A stretch of 34,542 nucleotides of DNA from an uncultured bacterium. Its GTDB lineage: Bacteria > Actinomycetota > Coriobacteriia > Coriobacteriales > Coriobacteriaceae. A program made the translations under genes and the position numbers. The stretch lies in NCBI GenBank assembly GCA_905215755.1, contig CAJMRE010000022.1, positions 1 through 34,542 on the forward strand, given 5' to 3'. Under the pieces are notes generated by a model. It did not search any database and was not told where the DNA came from. It saw nothing but the letters and a program-made list of their open reading frames with translations. Below are positions 24,500 to 32,320 of this stretch, piece by piece. Numbering within the stretch: the first letter of the stretch is position 1; every line of letters starts with the position of its first letter.

Positions 24500-24682
24500 G
24501 GAATGCCAAAATTCGTCCGTCAGCTACCATCTGCCAAAAATGACGGATAAAGGGCTCATCGAAGTAATGGGTTCATCGACGAGCCGCAACCGCCGCTATC
24601 GGAAGAAGTAGATGCAGCCGAATTGCCCCTCTATCGTCTCTCGAAGTTTGATGGGTGCTAGGGGGGCGACTGCCTCGCGATA

Positions 24683-24731
24683 TTTCCCCAGATAAAACCT
24701 GCCAAAATAAACCTGTTCCTTTTTGGCAGGT
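24683..24731 (+). repeat. Dispersed palindromic repeat, copy B
   Basis: Matches copy A almost base for base (GTTCC for GTCCC in the loop). AACCTGCCAAAA/TTTTGGCAGGT arms are at 24696-24707 and 24721-24731, the last base pair being lost. Confidence 0.88.
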
Positions 24732-24803
24732 CAGTTAACGCAGTGCAGGTTGAGCATATGCGAGCGAGCGGGCTCCGGGTGCGGTAAGGTGACGTGAAAC
24801 AAG

Positions 24804-24907
24804 CGGGCGCTGACCTTTTGGTCGCGCCCGTGAAGTTGAGCGTCAGATTGCCGTGCCCGGGGCCTGCGCAGCGCCGAGCGGTTACGCCGTTTGTAAAACG
24901 GCGTAAC
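24804..24907 (-). terminator. Two hairpins downstream of larE
   Basis: Immediately after the larE stop, GTTACGCCGTTT (24881-24892) and AAACGGCGTAAC (24896-24907) form a 12-bp stem with a 3-nt loop. Further on, CGGGCGC (24804-24810) pairs with GCGCCCG (24824-24830), extended by GACC/GGTC around TTTT. On the minus strand the latter is followed by CTTGTTTC, so it is the likelier terminator. Confidence 0.5.
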
Positions 24908-25786
24908 TTAAAGATTCATGTTGCCGTGAATGTAGGGGGTGACCTCGGGGGAGATATGGTCGCAGCCCAGTTCGCGCAGCGCGGACTTGATAACGGCGGG
25001 CAGCGGGGTCTTGCCCTTGTCGTCGACGGCGGCACCGCCGAGGGTGGCAATCTTGGCGACATCTGCGGGTGCGGCCTCGATATGCATGCAGCCGCCGACC
25101 AGGCGCGCGCGTACCTGTGCCAGATCAAGATCGTGCAGGTAATCCTCGCAGGCGCGAATCAGGGAGACCTTCTCGCGCGTAAGCTCCTCGCCCGTGGGGA
25201 CGCGCGTGGCAAGACATGCTCCCGCCGGCAGGTTCCAAACGGGATAACCCCATGCGCGCAGCAGCTCGCGCTCTTCGTCCTTGGTAAAGCCGACCTCCAT
25301 AAGGGGTGAGCGTACGCCGAGCTCTTCTGCCGCACGCATGCCGGGGCGGTAGTCACCGCGATCGCTTGCATTGCTGCCATCGATGACGGTGGGAAAGCCG
25401 AGCGACTTGGCGTGGTTGACGATGGCGGTAAAGCCAGCGTGCTTGCAGTGGTAGCAGCGATTGGCATCGTTGCAGGCTACTTGGGGGAGCTGCAACTGAT
25501 CGACCGAAAGATTGAGCACGGGGAGCTTAAAATGCGCCCCTTCATTGGCTTGTCCATCAACGGACTGCTCAAACGAAGCCTGCTCGGGCGTGCCGATGAG
25601 CGGCGTGGTGAGATGGACGAGGAGGGTATTGGTAGGCATGATGCGGGCGCATACGGCGGCCAAAAAGCTGCTGTCAACGCCGCCGGAAAACCCGATAGCC
25701 ACGCGCCCGTATGCCAAAAGCAGCTGTTCGAGCGCCGATAGCTTGTCTTGAAGCTCCTCTGCGGGTGCCGTGGTGTCTAAAATCAT
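24908..25786 (-). CDS. larE: LarE-type ATP-dependent sacrificial sulfur transferase
   Basis: A 292-residue PP-loop enzyme that adenylates the carboxylates of the pyridinium dicarboxylate precursor and donates sulfur in making the nickel-pincer cofactor of lactate racemase and related enzymes. The ATP motif SGGVDSS is at 34-40. RCYHCK (C111, C114) and DGSNASDRGDYRPGMRA are LarE-family features. C191 in PAGACLATR aligns with the cysteine sacrificed in the single-turnover Lactobacillus enzyme, so sulfur probably comes from the protein itself. The start has AAGGAA upstream. Neither larB, larC nor larA is nearby. Confidence 0.9.
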   Translation of the reverse strand: MILDTTAPAEELQDKLSALEQLLLAYGRVAIGFSGGVDSSFLAAVCARIMPTNTLLVHLTTPLIGTPEQASFEQSVDGQANEGAHFKLPVLNLSVDQLQLPQVACNDANRCYHCKHAGFTAIVNHAKSLGFPTVIDGSNASDRGDYRPGMRAAEELGVRSPLMEVGFTKDEERELLRAWGYPVWNLPAGACLATRVPTGEELTREKVSLIRACEDYLHDLDLAQVRARLVGGCMHIEAAPADVAKIATLGGAAVDDKGKTPLPAVIKSALRELGCDHISPEVTPYIHGNMNL

Positions 25787-25882
25787 GAAACGTTCCTTAT
25801 CGTTGAGTACTCGATCGAAAACTATAATCCTAATGCGTTACTTGCCATAAGACTTCTATCTGTGTAACGAAAGTGCAATATG

Positions 25883-25899
25883 GTATATACGTTATATAC
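25883..25899. promoter_or_regulatory. GTATATA palindrome in the larE-HAD gap
   Basis: GTATATA (25883-25889) and TATATAC (25893-25899) are perfect inverted repeats with a 3-bp centre, 60 bp before the HAD start and 97 bp from the larE start. It could be an operator or part of divergent -10 elements. Confidence 0.35.
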
Positions 25900-25959
25900 A
25901 AGTTGCCAAATGCGGTAGAGTTGCAGCAACGCGACAGCGAGAGTCGATGGGGGACCGAT

Positions 25960-26610
25960 ATGATCAAGGCTGTTATTTTTGACATGGATGGAACGCTGGT
26001 CGATACCGAGCGTTTGGGGATTAAGGCCTGGAAGGCAGGCGCCGCTGAGCTGGGGCTCGCGATTGATGAAGCGCTGATCCATCAGTTTATCGGCCGCACG
26101 CTGCCCGATGTCATGGACATCCTTGATGAGCATTACGGCAGCCACGAAACCACCGAGGCGGTCTATGTCCGCCACAAGGAGATTCGCGACGAGATGGTCA
26201 AGACCGAACTGGAACTTAAGGCCGGCGCCGCCGAGTGCCTAGACGAGCTGCTGGCTGCGGGCTATCACGTTGGTCTAGCGACGTCGTCGCGCCTCGTTAC
26301 GGCCGAGCGCAACCTTAAGATGGTTGGCCTCTTTGACAAGTTTGAAACGGTAACGTGTGGCGAGGACGTCGTGCACGGCAAGCCCGACCCCGAGATGTAT
26401 CTGCTCGCCTGCGAGCGCGCGGGCTTTGCTCCCGAGGAATGTGCCGTGGTCGAGGATTCGCGCAACGGCTGCGTCTCGGGCATTACGGCCGGCTGCCATG
26501 TCTTTGCCGTCCCCGATATCGTGCCGCTGCCGCAGGACGTGGTGGATGGCTGCGAGGCCGTGCTCGATACGCTGTTCGATCTGGCGGCGGCGGTCAAGGC
26601 CGTGCGCTAG
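25960..26610 (+). CDS. HAD-superfamily hydrolase, beta-phosphoglucomutase-like
   Basis: A 216-residue subfamily IA HAD enzyme. Motif I is FDMDGTLVDTE with nucleophile D8 and acid/base D10. LATSSRLVTAERNL gives motif II (serine); the lysine and acidic motifs are in HGKPDPEMYLLA and VVEDSRNGCVSG. A helical cap lies between residues ~15 and 80. Relatives are sugar-phosphate phosphatases or mutases; the substrate is not determinable. The ATG at 25960 starts the fold directly, with GGGGGACC as a modest ribosome site. It is convergent with the LacI gene at 26724. Confidence 0.9.
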   Translation: MIKAVIFDMDGTLVDTERLGIKAWKAGAAELGLAIDEALIHQFIGRTLPDVMDILDEHYGSHETTEAVYVRHKEIRDEMVKTELELKAGAAECLDELLAAGYHVGLATSSRLVTAERNLKMVGLFDKFETVTCGEDVVHGKPDPEMYLLACERAGFAPEECAVVEDSRNGCVSGITAGCHVFAVPDIVPLPQDVVDGCEAVLDTLFDLAAAVKAVR

Positions 26611-26656
26611 ACAATTGCGGCGTTGAAACGAGCAATTGCTTACGTTTGCGCTTAAA

Positions 26657-26690
26657 CAAAAGGGGTCCGGCAATGGTCGGGCCTCTTTTG
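26657..26690. terminator. Bidirectional terminator between HAD and LacI genes
   Basis: A 13-bp stem (26657-26669 with 26678-26690, two G-U pairs) with arms CAAAAGGGGTCCG and CGGGCCTCTTTTG around an 8-nt loop. A/T-rich ends on both sides suit termination in both directions. Confidence 0.8.
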
Positions 26691-26723
26691 CTTGAGCGGC
26701 GACTTAGCATACTTGCGGGCGTG

Positions 26724-27833
26724 CTATAGATACGCGCCGAGGTTGATGGCCGTGGCGTCGGTCTGGCTGCTTGCCCGGGTGCTGGCGCGTTCCAGCAGGA
26801 ACGGACGTACCAGTTCTTGGCGGTTGATATCCTCGGCGGCGACTGCGGTGACGGTACGCACTGCGGAGCCGACACGGATATGCTTGATCTTTGCCGGGGC
26901 CTTGTTCTCGATTTGCTCCATCAGCAGTTGGACACCCTTGCGGCCAATCTCGTAGCCCGGGGGCGCTACCGTAGTGAGTGGGACCGATCCGCTCCAAGCG
27001 AGCGGGTTGCCGTCGCATCCGGCCACGCGAACCTGCTCGGGGACGGAGATGCCTTTGTCGACCAATGCCGAGATAACGCCCGAGGCCAGCACGTCGGTCA
27101 GGCCGACGACAAAATCGGGACGTTCGTCCGCGGGGCGCTCGGCGATTTGGGCACCGATGCCGTAGCCGTCGGCAGCGGTATTCCATTCGCCGGCGTCGAT
27201 GACTTCGATCTTGATATCGGGGTGCAGGGCGAGCGCCTTATGAATGCCAAGGACGCGCAGGGTGAGTTGCATAAATGCTGCTCGGCCGACGACGACAATA
27301 TGGTGCGCGCCGCGGGCGATGGCAAGTTCGGCAATGATGCGACCCTGGGCCTCATTGTCGGCCGCTACGTAGTAGCCGGGCTCGGAGCAATGGATGTCCA
27401 GATGGACGATCGGCACGGGCATCTTGGTCATGGCGGGGTGCCAGTCGGGGGATGCCATGGGCTGAACCATGACGCCGGACATCTGGGTGCCCATAAAGTA
27501 GCGCAGGTAATGGTCCTCGAGAATATCGTCGTTATCGGCGTTGGCGATGAGCAAGTCGTAGCCGTGCTTGCGGGCCTCGTTGTGGGCGCCGCTGGCGATT
27601 TGGAGCGAAAAGCCGTGATCGAGACGGGGGAGCACCAGGCCAAAGGACTTGGTGGCGCCGCCCGCGAGCTGACGAGCGCTTTGGTTGGGCAGGTAGCCCA
27701 GTCGATTGATGGTTTCATTTATGAGCTTGAGGGTCTCGGGGCGCAGCTTTTCGGGATGGTTGAGTGCGTTGGAAACCGTGCCCAACGAAACCCCGGCTTC
27801 GCGCGCGACGTCGCTGATTTTAACCTTTGCCAT
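26724..27833 (-). CDS. LacI-family transcriptional regulator
   Basis: A 369-residue repressor. The HTH VKISDVAREAGVSLGTVSNALNHPEK starts at residue 3 (given in two overlapping parts elsewhere for length: ISDVAREAGVSLGTVSNALN). The hinge NQSARQLAGGATKSF follows, then a sugar-binding-like domain with VAGCDGNPLAWSGSVPLTTV and a C-terminal extension (ERASTRASSQTDATA) longer than usual. The ATG at 27833 has AAAGGGG upstream. The open frame continues to 28034 through repeat copy C, but that part is not HTH-like. It is divergent from glmS and may regulate itself or a distant sugar locus. Confidence 0.92.
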   Translation of the reverse strand: MAKVKISDVAREAGVSLGTVSNALNHPEKLRPETLKLINETINRLGYLPNQSARQLAGGATKSFGLVLPRLDHGFSLQIASGAHNEARKHGYDLLIANADNDDILEDHYLRYFMGTQMSGVMVQPMASPDWHPAMTKMPVPIVHLDIHCSEPGYYVAADNEAQGRIIAELAIARGAHHIVVVGRAAFMQLTLRVLGIHKALALHPDIKIEVIDAGEWNTAADGYGIGAQIAERPADERPDFVVGLTDVLASGVISALVDKGISVPEQVRVAGCDGNPLAWSGSVPLTTVAPPGYEIGRKGVQLLMEQIENKAPAKIKHIRVGSAVRTVTAVAAEDINRQELVRPFLLERASTRASSQTDATAINLGAYL

Positions 27834-27882
27834 AGCGGCCCCTTTGATGCGTTTCAAGTACAAGCCAGATTGTAGCATCCCA

Positions 27883-27931
27883 AACCTACCAAAAAGGGAC
27901 AGGTTTATTTTGGCAGGTTTATCTGGGGAAA
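27883..27931 (-). repeat. Dispersed palindromic repeat, copy C (inverted)
   Basis: Reverse orientation of copies A, B and D, with one A shorter spacing and one G-U pair in the stem (TACC for TGCC). It lies between the LacI start and glmS, 50 bp upstream of the LacI ATG, so it could affect that promoter. Confidence 0.86.
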
Positions 27932-28009
27932 CGCCGTTGCCGGCGCGACCACCACGAAGGGGGCAGGTACCTTTGTGGTGGTTTGAACCGGCTGGACGTG
28001 TGTGCATCG

Positions 28010-28035
28010 AGTGGTATCTAAGTTGAGATACCACT
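28010..28035. promoter_or_regulatory. Operator-like palindrome upstream of glmS
   Basis: AGTGGTATCT (28010-28019) and AGATACCACT (28026-28035) are perfect 10-bp inverted arms with a 6-bp centre. A partial copy, TGGTATATCAG, begins at 28039. The AGTGGT...ACCACT ends resemble GntR/HutC-type NagR/DasR sites, although the spacing is wider. The rest of the 311-bp gap holds repeat C and no gene. Confidence 0.55.
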
Positions 28036-28144
28036 TCTGGTATATCAGCTTGCGTTTGCGTGAGTACAATACTCGAACGTTATGCGTCTCAGCGCCCCCT
28101 GTGCGTGGACGTTTTGCAGTCAAGCGGACGAAGGGATTTATCCT

Positions 28145-29992
28145 ATGTGCGGAATTGTCGGCTACACCGGCTCTGATATTGCAAAGAACATCCTGGTCAC
28201 GGGCCTCAAGCGTATGGAGTATCGCGGCTATGACTCCTCGGGCGTCGCGCTCGAGGTGGGCGAGGGCGCCGCGGCGCACCTCGATGTCATCCGCCGCGTG
28301 GGCAAGGTCGCGGGCCTGGAGAGCGAGCTTTCCAACATTGACAGCGACGCTACCTGCGGTATCGGCCACACCCGTTGGGCCACCCACGGCAAGCCCTCCG
28401 TCGTTAACGCTCACCCCCACACCAGCTGTGACGGTCGTATCGCCATCGTCCACAACGGCATCATCGAGAACTTCGCCGAGCTGCGCGAAGAGCTGGAGGG
28501 CCGCGGCCACCACTTTAAGAGCGAGACCGATACCGAGGTCTTCGCGCATCTGATCGAAGAGGCTTATGCCGAGACGCACGACCTGATGGCCTCCGTGCGC
28601 GAGGCTTGCACCCACGTGGTCGGTGCCTATGGCCTGGCCGCCGTGTGCGCTGACGAGCCCGGCGTGATCGCCGTGGCCCGCAAGGATTCCCCGATCGTGG
28701 TCGGCGTGGGCGAGACCGGCGCCTATGTCGCCTCCGATGTCATCGCGCTCATCGACGCCACCCGCGATGTCGTGGTGCTCGAGGACGGTCAGTTTGCCAA
28801 GCTCGCGCCCGCAGGCGTCGAGTACACCGACGAGGCCGGCAACGTTATCGAGCCCAAGGTCACCCACATCGACTGGGACCTGGATATGGCAGAAAAGGGC
28901 GGTTATCCCGACTTTATGCTCAAGGAGATTCACGAGCAGCCGCGCGTCGTGCGCGACACGCTGGTTGGTCGTATGACACCGGCCGGCGAGCTCGACATCG
29001 ACGAGCTGGGCCTTTCGCTCGAGGAACTCAACGACATCGACCGCGTCTACGTGATCGCTTGCGGCACCAGCTATCACGCTGGCCTCATTGCCAAGAATCT
29101 CATTGAGGGCTGGGCTCGCATCCCCACCGAGGTGGAGGCGGCCAGCGAGTTCCGCTATCGCAACCCCATCATCACGCCGACGACGCTCGTCGTGGCCGTG
29201 TCCCAGTCGGGCGAGACGGCCGACACTCTCGCCGCCATCCGCGATGCGCGCATCAAGGGTGCCAAGGTCTTCGGCATCACCAACGTGGTGGGCAGCCCCG
29301 TGGCGCGTGAGAGCGACGGCGTCATCTACACCAAGGCCAACAAGGAGATCGCGGTCGCCTCGACCAAGAGCTTCATCGGCCAGGTTGTGAGCCTGACGCT
29401 GCTGGCCCTGCTGCTGGCGCAGGTCAAGTACCGCTTGACCACCAAGCAGGCGCGCATGCTGTTCCGCGAGCTTTCCGATACGGCCGAGCAGATCCAGTGG
29501 ATTTTGGATACCCAAACCGAGGCCGTTCATGAGGCCGCCCTGCTGTGCAAGGACGCGCAGTCCGCACTGTTTGTGGGTCGCGGCATGGGTGCCGCTATTT
29601 CCTACGAGGGCGCGCTCAAGCTCAAAGAGGTCAGCTACCTGCACGCCGAGGCATATGCCGCCGGTGAGATGAAGCACGGCCCCATTGCCCTGATCGACCT
29701 GGGCTTCCCTGTCATCGCTGTGGCCACCAAGAGTGCCACCTACGACAAGACCGTGTCGAACCTTATGGAGTGCAAGGCGCGCGGTGCCAAGGTCATCGTC
29801 GTTGCCACCGAGGGCGACGAGGAGATCAACAAGATTGCCGACTGCATCATCCGCGTGCCGGCAGTCCGCGACGTGTTCAGCCCCATCACGGCGAGCGTCC
29901 CGCTGCAGCTGCTCGCCCGCGAGGTTGCCATCCTGCGCGGCTGCGACGTCGACCAGCCCCGCAACCTGGCAAAGAGCGTTACCGTGGAGTAG
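28145..29992 (+). CDS. glmS: Glutamine-fructose-6-phosphate aminotransferase
   Basis: A 615-residue enzyme making glucosamine-6-phosphate, the first step to UDP-GlcNAc and peptidoglycan. MCGIVGYTG starts the N-terminal nucleophile glutaminase domain (Cys2 after Met removal); HTRWATHGKPS, HNGIIENF and SETDTEV are its conserved blocks. Two SIS sugar-isomerase domains follow: ACGTSYHAG and SQSGETADT in the first, GRGMGAAISYEGALKLKEV in the second. The C-terminus DQPRNLAKSVTVE is canonical. The ATG at 28145 is fixed by the nucleophile. It is monocistronic with a strong terminator. Confidence 0.97.
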   Translation: MCGIVGYTGSDIAKNILVTGLKRMEYRGYDSSGVALEVGEGAAAHLDVIRRVGKVAGLESELSNIDSDATCGIGHTRWATHGKPSVVNAHPHTSCDGRIAIVHNGIIENFAELREELEGRGHHFKSETDTEVFAHLIEEAYAETHDLMASVREACTHVVGAYGLAAVCADEPGVIAVARKDSPIVVGVGETGAYVASDVIALIDATRDVVVLEDGQFAKLAPAGVEYTDEAGNVIEPKVTHIDWDLDMAEKGGYPDFMLKEIHEQPRVVRDTLVGRMTPAGELDIDELGLSLEELNDIDRVYVIACGTSYHAGLIAKNLIEGWARIPTEVEAASEFRYRNPIITPTTLVVAVSQSGETADTLAAIRDARIKGAKVFGITNVVGSPVARESDGVIYTKANKEIAVASTKSFIGQVVSLTLLALLLAQVKYRLTTKQARMLFRELSDTAEQIQWILDTQTEAVHEAALLCKDAQSALFVGRGMGAAISYEGALKLKEVSYLHAEAYAAGEMKHGPIALIDLGFPVIAVATKSATYDKTVSNLMECKARGAKVIVVATEGDEEINKIADCIIRVPAVRDVFSPITASVPLQLLAREVAILRGCDVDQPRNLAKSVTVE

Positions 29993-30015
29993 TTGGTTCC
30001 GCCATTCTGGCGACC

Positions 30016-30054
30016 AAGGCCCGGCTCCGTTGCAGCGGAGCCGGGCCTTGTTTC
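30016..30054 (+). terminator. Terminator after glmS
   Basis: A perfect 14-bp stem AAGGCCCGGCTCCG (30016-30029)/CGGAGCCGGGCCTT (30036-30049) with a 6-nt loop is followed by GTTTC. It also faces the convergent GntR gene. Confidence 0.85.
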
Positions 30055-30055
30055 A

Positions 30056-30105
30056 TTTGCCCAGATAAAACCTGCCAAAATGAACCTGTCCCTATTTGGC
30101 AGGTT
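30056..30105 (+). repeat. Dispersed palindromic repeat, copy D
   Basis: TTTGCCCAGATAAAACCTGC then CAAAATGAACCTGTCCC and ATTTGGCAGGTT. Arms 30069-30079 and 30095-30105 form 11 bp. Its last two bases TT plus the next A supply the stop codon (TAA on the minus strand) of the adjacent GntR gene. Confidence 0.87.
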
Positions 30106-30835
30106 AGCGGAGCTTGCTGGTCTCGAAGTACTCGGGGAACTGGTCCAGAACCTCGGTCTGGTTGCGGAACATCATATGCAGGTGCTTGCTGACCAAAAAG
30201 CTCGCTTCGATGGGGTCGCGACCGGCGATAGCGCGGCGAATCTGCTTGTGCTCGTTCACGATGTCCTGATTGTCGAGAACCTGCGTGGCGGCGCGCAGCC
30301 AGCGGAAGCGCTCCAGGTCGGCATTGGTCTCTTCGAGCCACGACCACACGGTGCTGCGACATGCGATGCTAAAAATCATGTGATGCATGAGGTTGTCGCT
30401 CAAAAAGAAGCCGATGCGATCCTCTTCGGCCATGGCCTTTTCCTGCAGCACGATGGCGCGGTCGAGCTGCTCGATGCCGGCCGACGTGGCGCGCGCACAG
30501 CACTCCACAATCACCTGCTTTTCCAGATGCTCGCGGATGTAACAGGCACTCTCGGCAAGGGTGAGGTTGATGGGCGAGACGTAGGTACCGCTCTGGGGCA
30601 CGGTGCGCACCAGGCCCTCTTGCGCCAGACGCACCAGTGCCTCGCGCACAGGGGTGCGCCCCATATCCAGGTCGTCGCAAAGTTGCTTGACGCCCAGCTT
30701 TTCGCCCGGCTTGTAGTCCAGGTAGACGATTTTGCGTCGGATGGTGTGGTAGGACTGGTCCTGTAGGCTCGTTTCCTGCTCGCCGACGTGCATCGATTCT
30801 TCCATAGCGCCTCGCAACTGTTCTATCAAACTCAT
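30104..30835 (-). CDS. GntR-family regulator, FCD (FadR/VanR) type
   Basis: A 243-residue regulator with the winged HTH at about residues 27-90 (QSYHTIRRKIVYLDYKPGEK, then MGRTPVREALVRLAQEGLV). The helical FCD effector domain follows, with the metal/ligand residues in HLEKQVIVECCARA, SDNLMHHMIFSIACRS and SFLVSKHLHMMF. The start is uncertain: ATG 30835 has no ribosome site, whereas ATG 30802 (MEESMHV) follows GAGG. The stop codon is formed within repeat copy D, so the original C-terminus may have been changed. It is divergent from the YeiH-type gene, its likeliest target; FCD ligands are usually small organic acids. Confidence 0.92.
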   Translation of the reverse strand: MSLIEQLRGAMEESMHVGEQETSLQDQSYHTIRRKIVYLDYKPGEKLGVKQLCDDLDMGRTPVREALVRLAQEGLVRTVPQSGTYVSPINLTLAESACYIREHLEKQVIVECCARATSAGIEQLDRAIVLQEKAMAEEDRIGFFLSDNLMHHMIFSIACRSTVWSWLEETNADLERFRWLRAATQVLDNQDIVNEHKQIRRAIAGRDPIEASFLVSKHLHMMFRNQTEVLDQFPEYFETSKLR

Positions 30836-30998
30836 ATGTCAGTTGTTAATTATGCCGCGAATCAGCTCTCCGCGGTGGGTAATTCGGCTGTTGCCTGAGA
30901 ACTATTGCGGCATCTTAGTCTGTGTTTGCGCAAGGCTGTGCTCAATGTTGCCGTATCATAAGCCGTCGCAAACGTGAAATAGAAAGAAGGAATCCCAT

Positions 30999-32033
30999 AT
31001 GCAACTGGCAAATATCGTACGCGAGCGCTGGAAAGGCGTCTTGTTCTGCCTGATCATCGCCATTCCCGCGACGTTGCTCGGCAAACAGATTGAGGTGGTC
31101 GGCGGTCCGGTATTTGCCATCCTCTTTGGCATGGTCCTGGCGCTCGTCTTTCCCAAGAATCGTCGCGAACAGCTCGCCGCCGGCGTTACCTATACGTCCA
31201 AAAAAGTCTTGCAGTACGCGGTTATCCTGCTTGGCTTTGGCATGAACCTCTCCCAGATCCTGTCCAAGGGCGCCCAGTCGCTGCCCATTATCGTGGCGAC
31301 AATCTCGACCTCGCTTGTCATCGCCTTTGTGCTCTGCCGCGTCATGAATGTGCCGGGTAAGATCGCGACGCTTGTGGGTGTGGGTTCGTCGATTTGCGGC
31401 GGTTCTGCTATCGCCGCGACCGCACCCGTCATCGATGCCGACGATCGCGAGATTGCCCAGGCCATTTCGGTCATCTTCCTGTTTAACGTTATCGCGGCGC
31501 TCGTGTTTCCAACGCTCGGCGGCATGCTCGGGCTGACCAACGAGGGCTTTGGCCTGTTTGCCGGCACCGCCATCAACGACACCTCGTCCGTAACGGCTGC
31601 GGCGAGCGCCTGGGACAGCATGCATCCCGGCGCCAATGTGCTCGAGAGCGCCACGGTGGTCAAGCTCACCAGGACGCTGGCCATCATTCCCATCACGCTG
31701 GCGCTTGCTTGCTGGCAGATGCATCTGGCGCGCAAGGCCGGCGGCGACGCCAAAAGCACGTTCTCCCTCAAACGCGCGTTTCCCCTGTTTGTGCTGTTCT
31801 TTGTGCTGGCGAGCGTGATCACTACGGTGTTTCAGCTTCCCGCGTCCTTTACGGCGCCCATCAAGGAGCTGTCGAAGTTCTTTATTGTGATGGCCATGGC
31901 GGCTATTGGTTTTAATACCGATATCGTCGAGCTGGTCAAAAAGGGCGGCAAGCCCATCGCATTGGGCTTTTGCTGCTGGATTGGCATCGCGTGCATGAGT
32001 TTGGGAATGCAGCACGTACTGGGAATCTGGTAG
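30999..32033 (+). CDS. YeiH-family putative sulfate/anion exporter
   Basis: A 344-residue membrane protein of the conserved YeiH/UPF0324 family with about nine to ten helices. VGVGSSICGGSAIAATAPVI is the family signature, and AGTAINDTSSVTAAASAW another conserved block; both suggest half-helical substrate loops. The family is annotated as putative sulfate exporter (some members linked to taurine/sulfonate breakdown), but substrate proof is thin. The ribosome site AGAAGGAA sits before ATG 30999. The divergent FCD-GntR gene 163 bp away suggests that a small acid or sulfonate-type metabolite controls it. Confidence 0.9.
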   Translation: MQLANIVRERWKGVLFCLIIAIPATLLGKQIEVVGGPVFAILFGMVLALVFPKNRREQLAAGVTYTSKKVLQYAVILLGFGMNLSQILSKGAQSLPIIVATISTSLVIAFVLCRVMNVPGKIATLVGVGSSICGGSAIAATAPVIDADDREIAQAISVIFLFNVIAALVFPTLGGMLGLTNEGFGLFAGTAINDTSSVTAAASAWDSMHPGANVLESATVVKLTRTLAIIPITLALACWQMHLARKAGGDAKSTFSLKRAFPLFVLFFVLASVITTVFQLPASFTAPIKELSKFFIVMAMAAIGFNTDIVELVKKGGKPIALGFCCWIGIACMSLGMQHVLGIW

Positions 32034-32048
32034 AGAAGTAGCTTGTTT

Positions 32049-32083
32049 GCGTGCTGCGTGCTGCGTGCTGCGTGCTGCGTGCT
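32049..32083 (+). repeat. Five tandem copies of the heptamer GCGTGCT
   Basis: Five perfect head-to-tail copies (32049-32083), starting 16 bp after the YeiH-family stop codon. This is a simple-sequence repeat prone to slippage in the 287-bp gap before the NtrC-like gene. Confidence 0.95.
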
Positions 32084-32107
32084 GGTGAGCGCAAGCCTGC
32101 GGTGGAG

Positions 32108-32195
32108 CGATAGGAGCTCTTGCGGGTATGGCTTGTCCGCAGGTTTATAAGTCCCGAAGAGCTCTTATCGCCCCGCCAGGATGGCGATGCGGGGC
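32108..32195 (+). terminator. Long imperfect hairpins after the YeiH gene
   Basis: CGATAGGAGCTCTT (32108-32121) pairs with AAGAGCTCTTATCG (32157-32170), one G-U pair, around a 35-nt loop. GCCCCGC (32170-32176) pairs with GCGGGGC (32189-32195) next to it. No T tract follows, so termination is uncertain; they could lie in the leader of the next gene. Confidence 0.45.
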
Positions 32196-32320
32196 AACAC
32201 CTATACTCGCAGGACGGCGCTTTCTGCCCTATAGTGTTTGGTGAGCAATATCGTTCAATTTTGAAACACTCGGTCGTATGACCGTCGGCGGTTGCATGTC
32301 GCCGCGGACAGGGGCAAATC

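Larger units (their letters stand above)
24126..24907. other. 782-bp gene-free, repeat-rich region
   Basis: Between the convergent IIA and larE genes. It holds the operon hairpin, two dispersed-repeat copies, the TTAGAGAG array, an inverted pair TCCGTCA/TGACGGA (24516-24522 and 24541-24547), and hairpins near larE. A 23-codon frame at 24540-24611 (MTDKGLIEVMGSS...) has no ribosome site. I see no credible gene; a decayed coding remnant is possible. Confidence 0.6.

Noticed and set aside
27834..28034. N-terminal extension of the second LacI regulator
   Set aside because: The in-frame extension passes through repeat copy C and the glmS operator region, whereas the HTH begins right after the ATG at 27833, which has a good ribosome site.
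28090..28180. glmS ribozyme upstream of glmS
   Set aside because: AGCGCC and a GACGAAGGGATTTATC stretch recall parts of the ribozyme, but only about 55 nt separate them from the ATG, too short for the conserved core, and the similarity beyond the start follows the conserved MCGIVGYTG codons.
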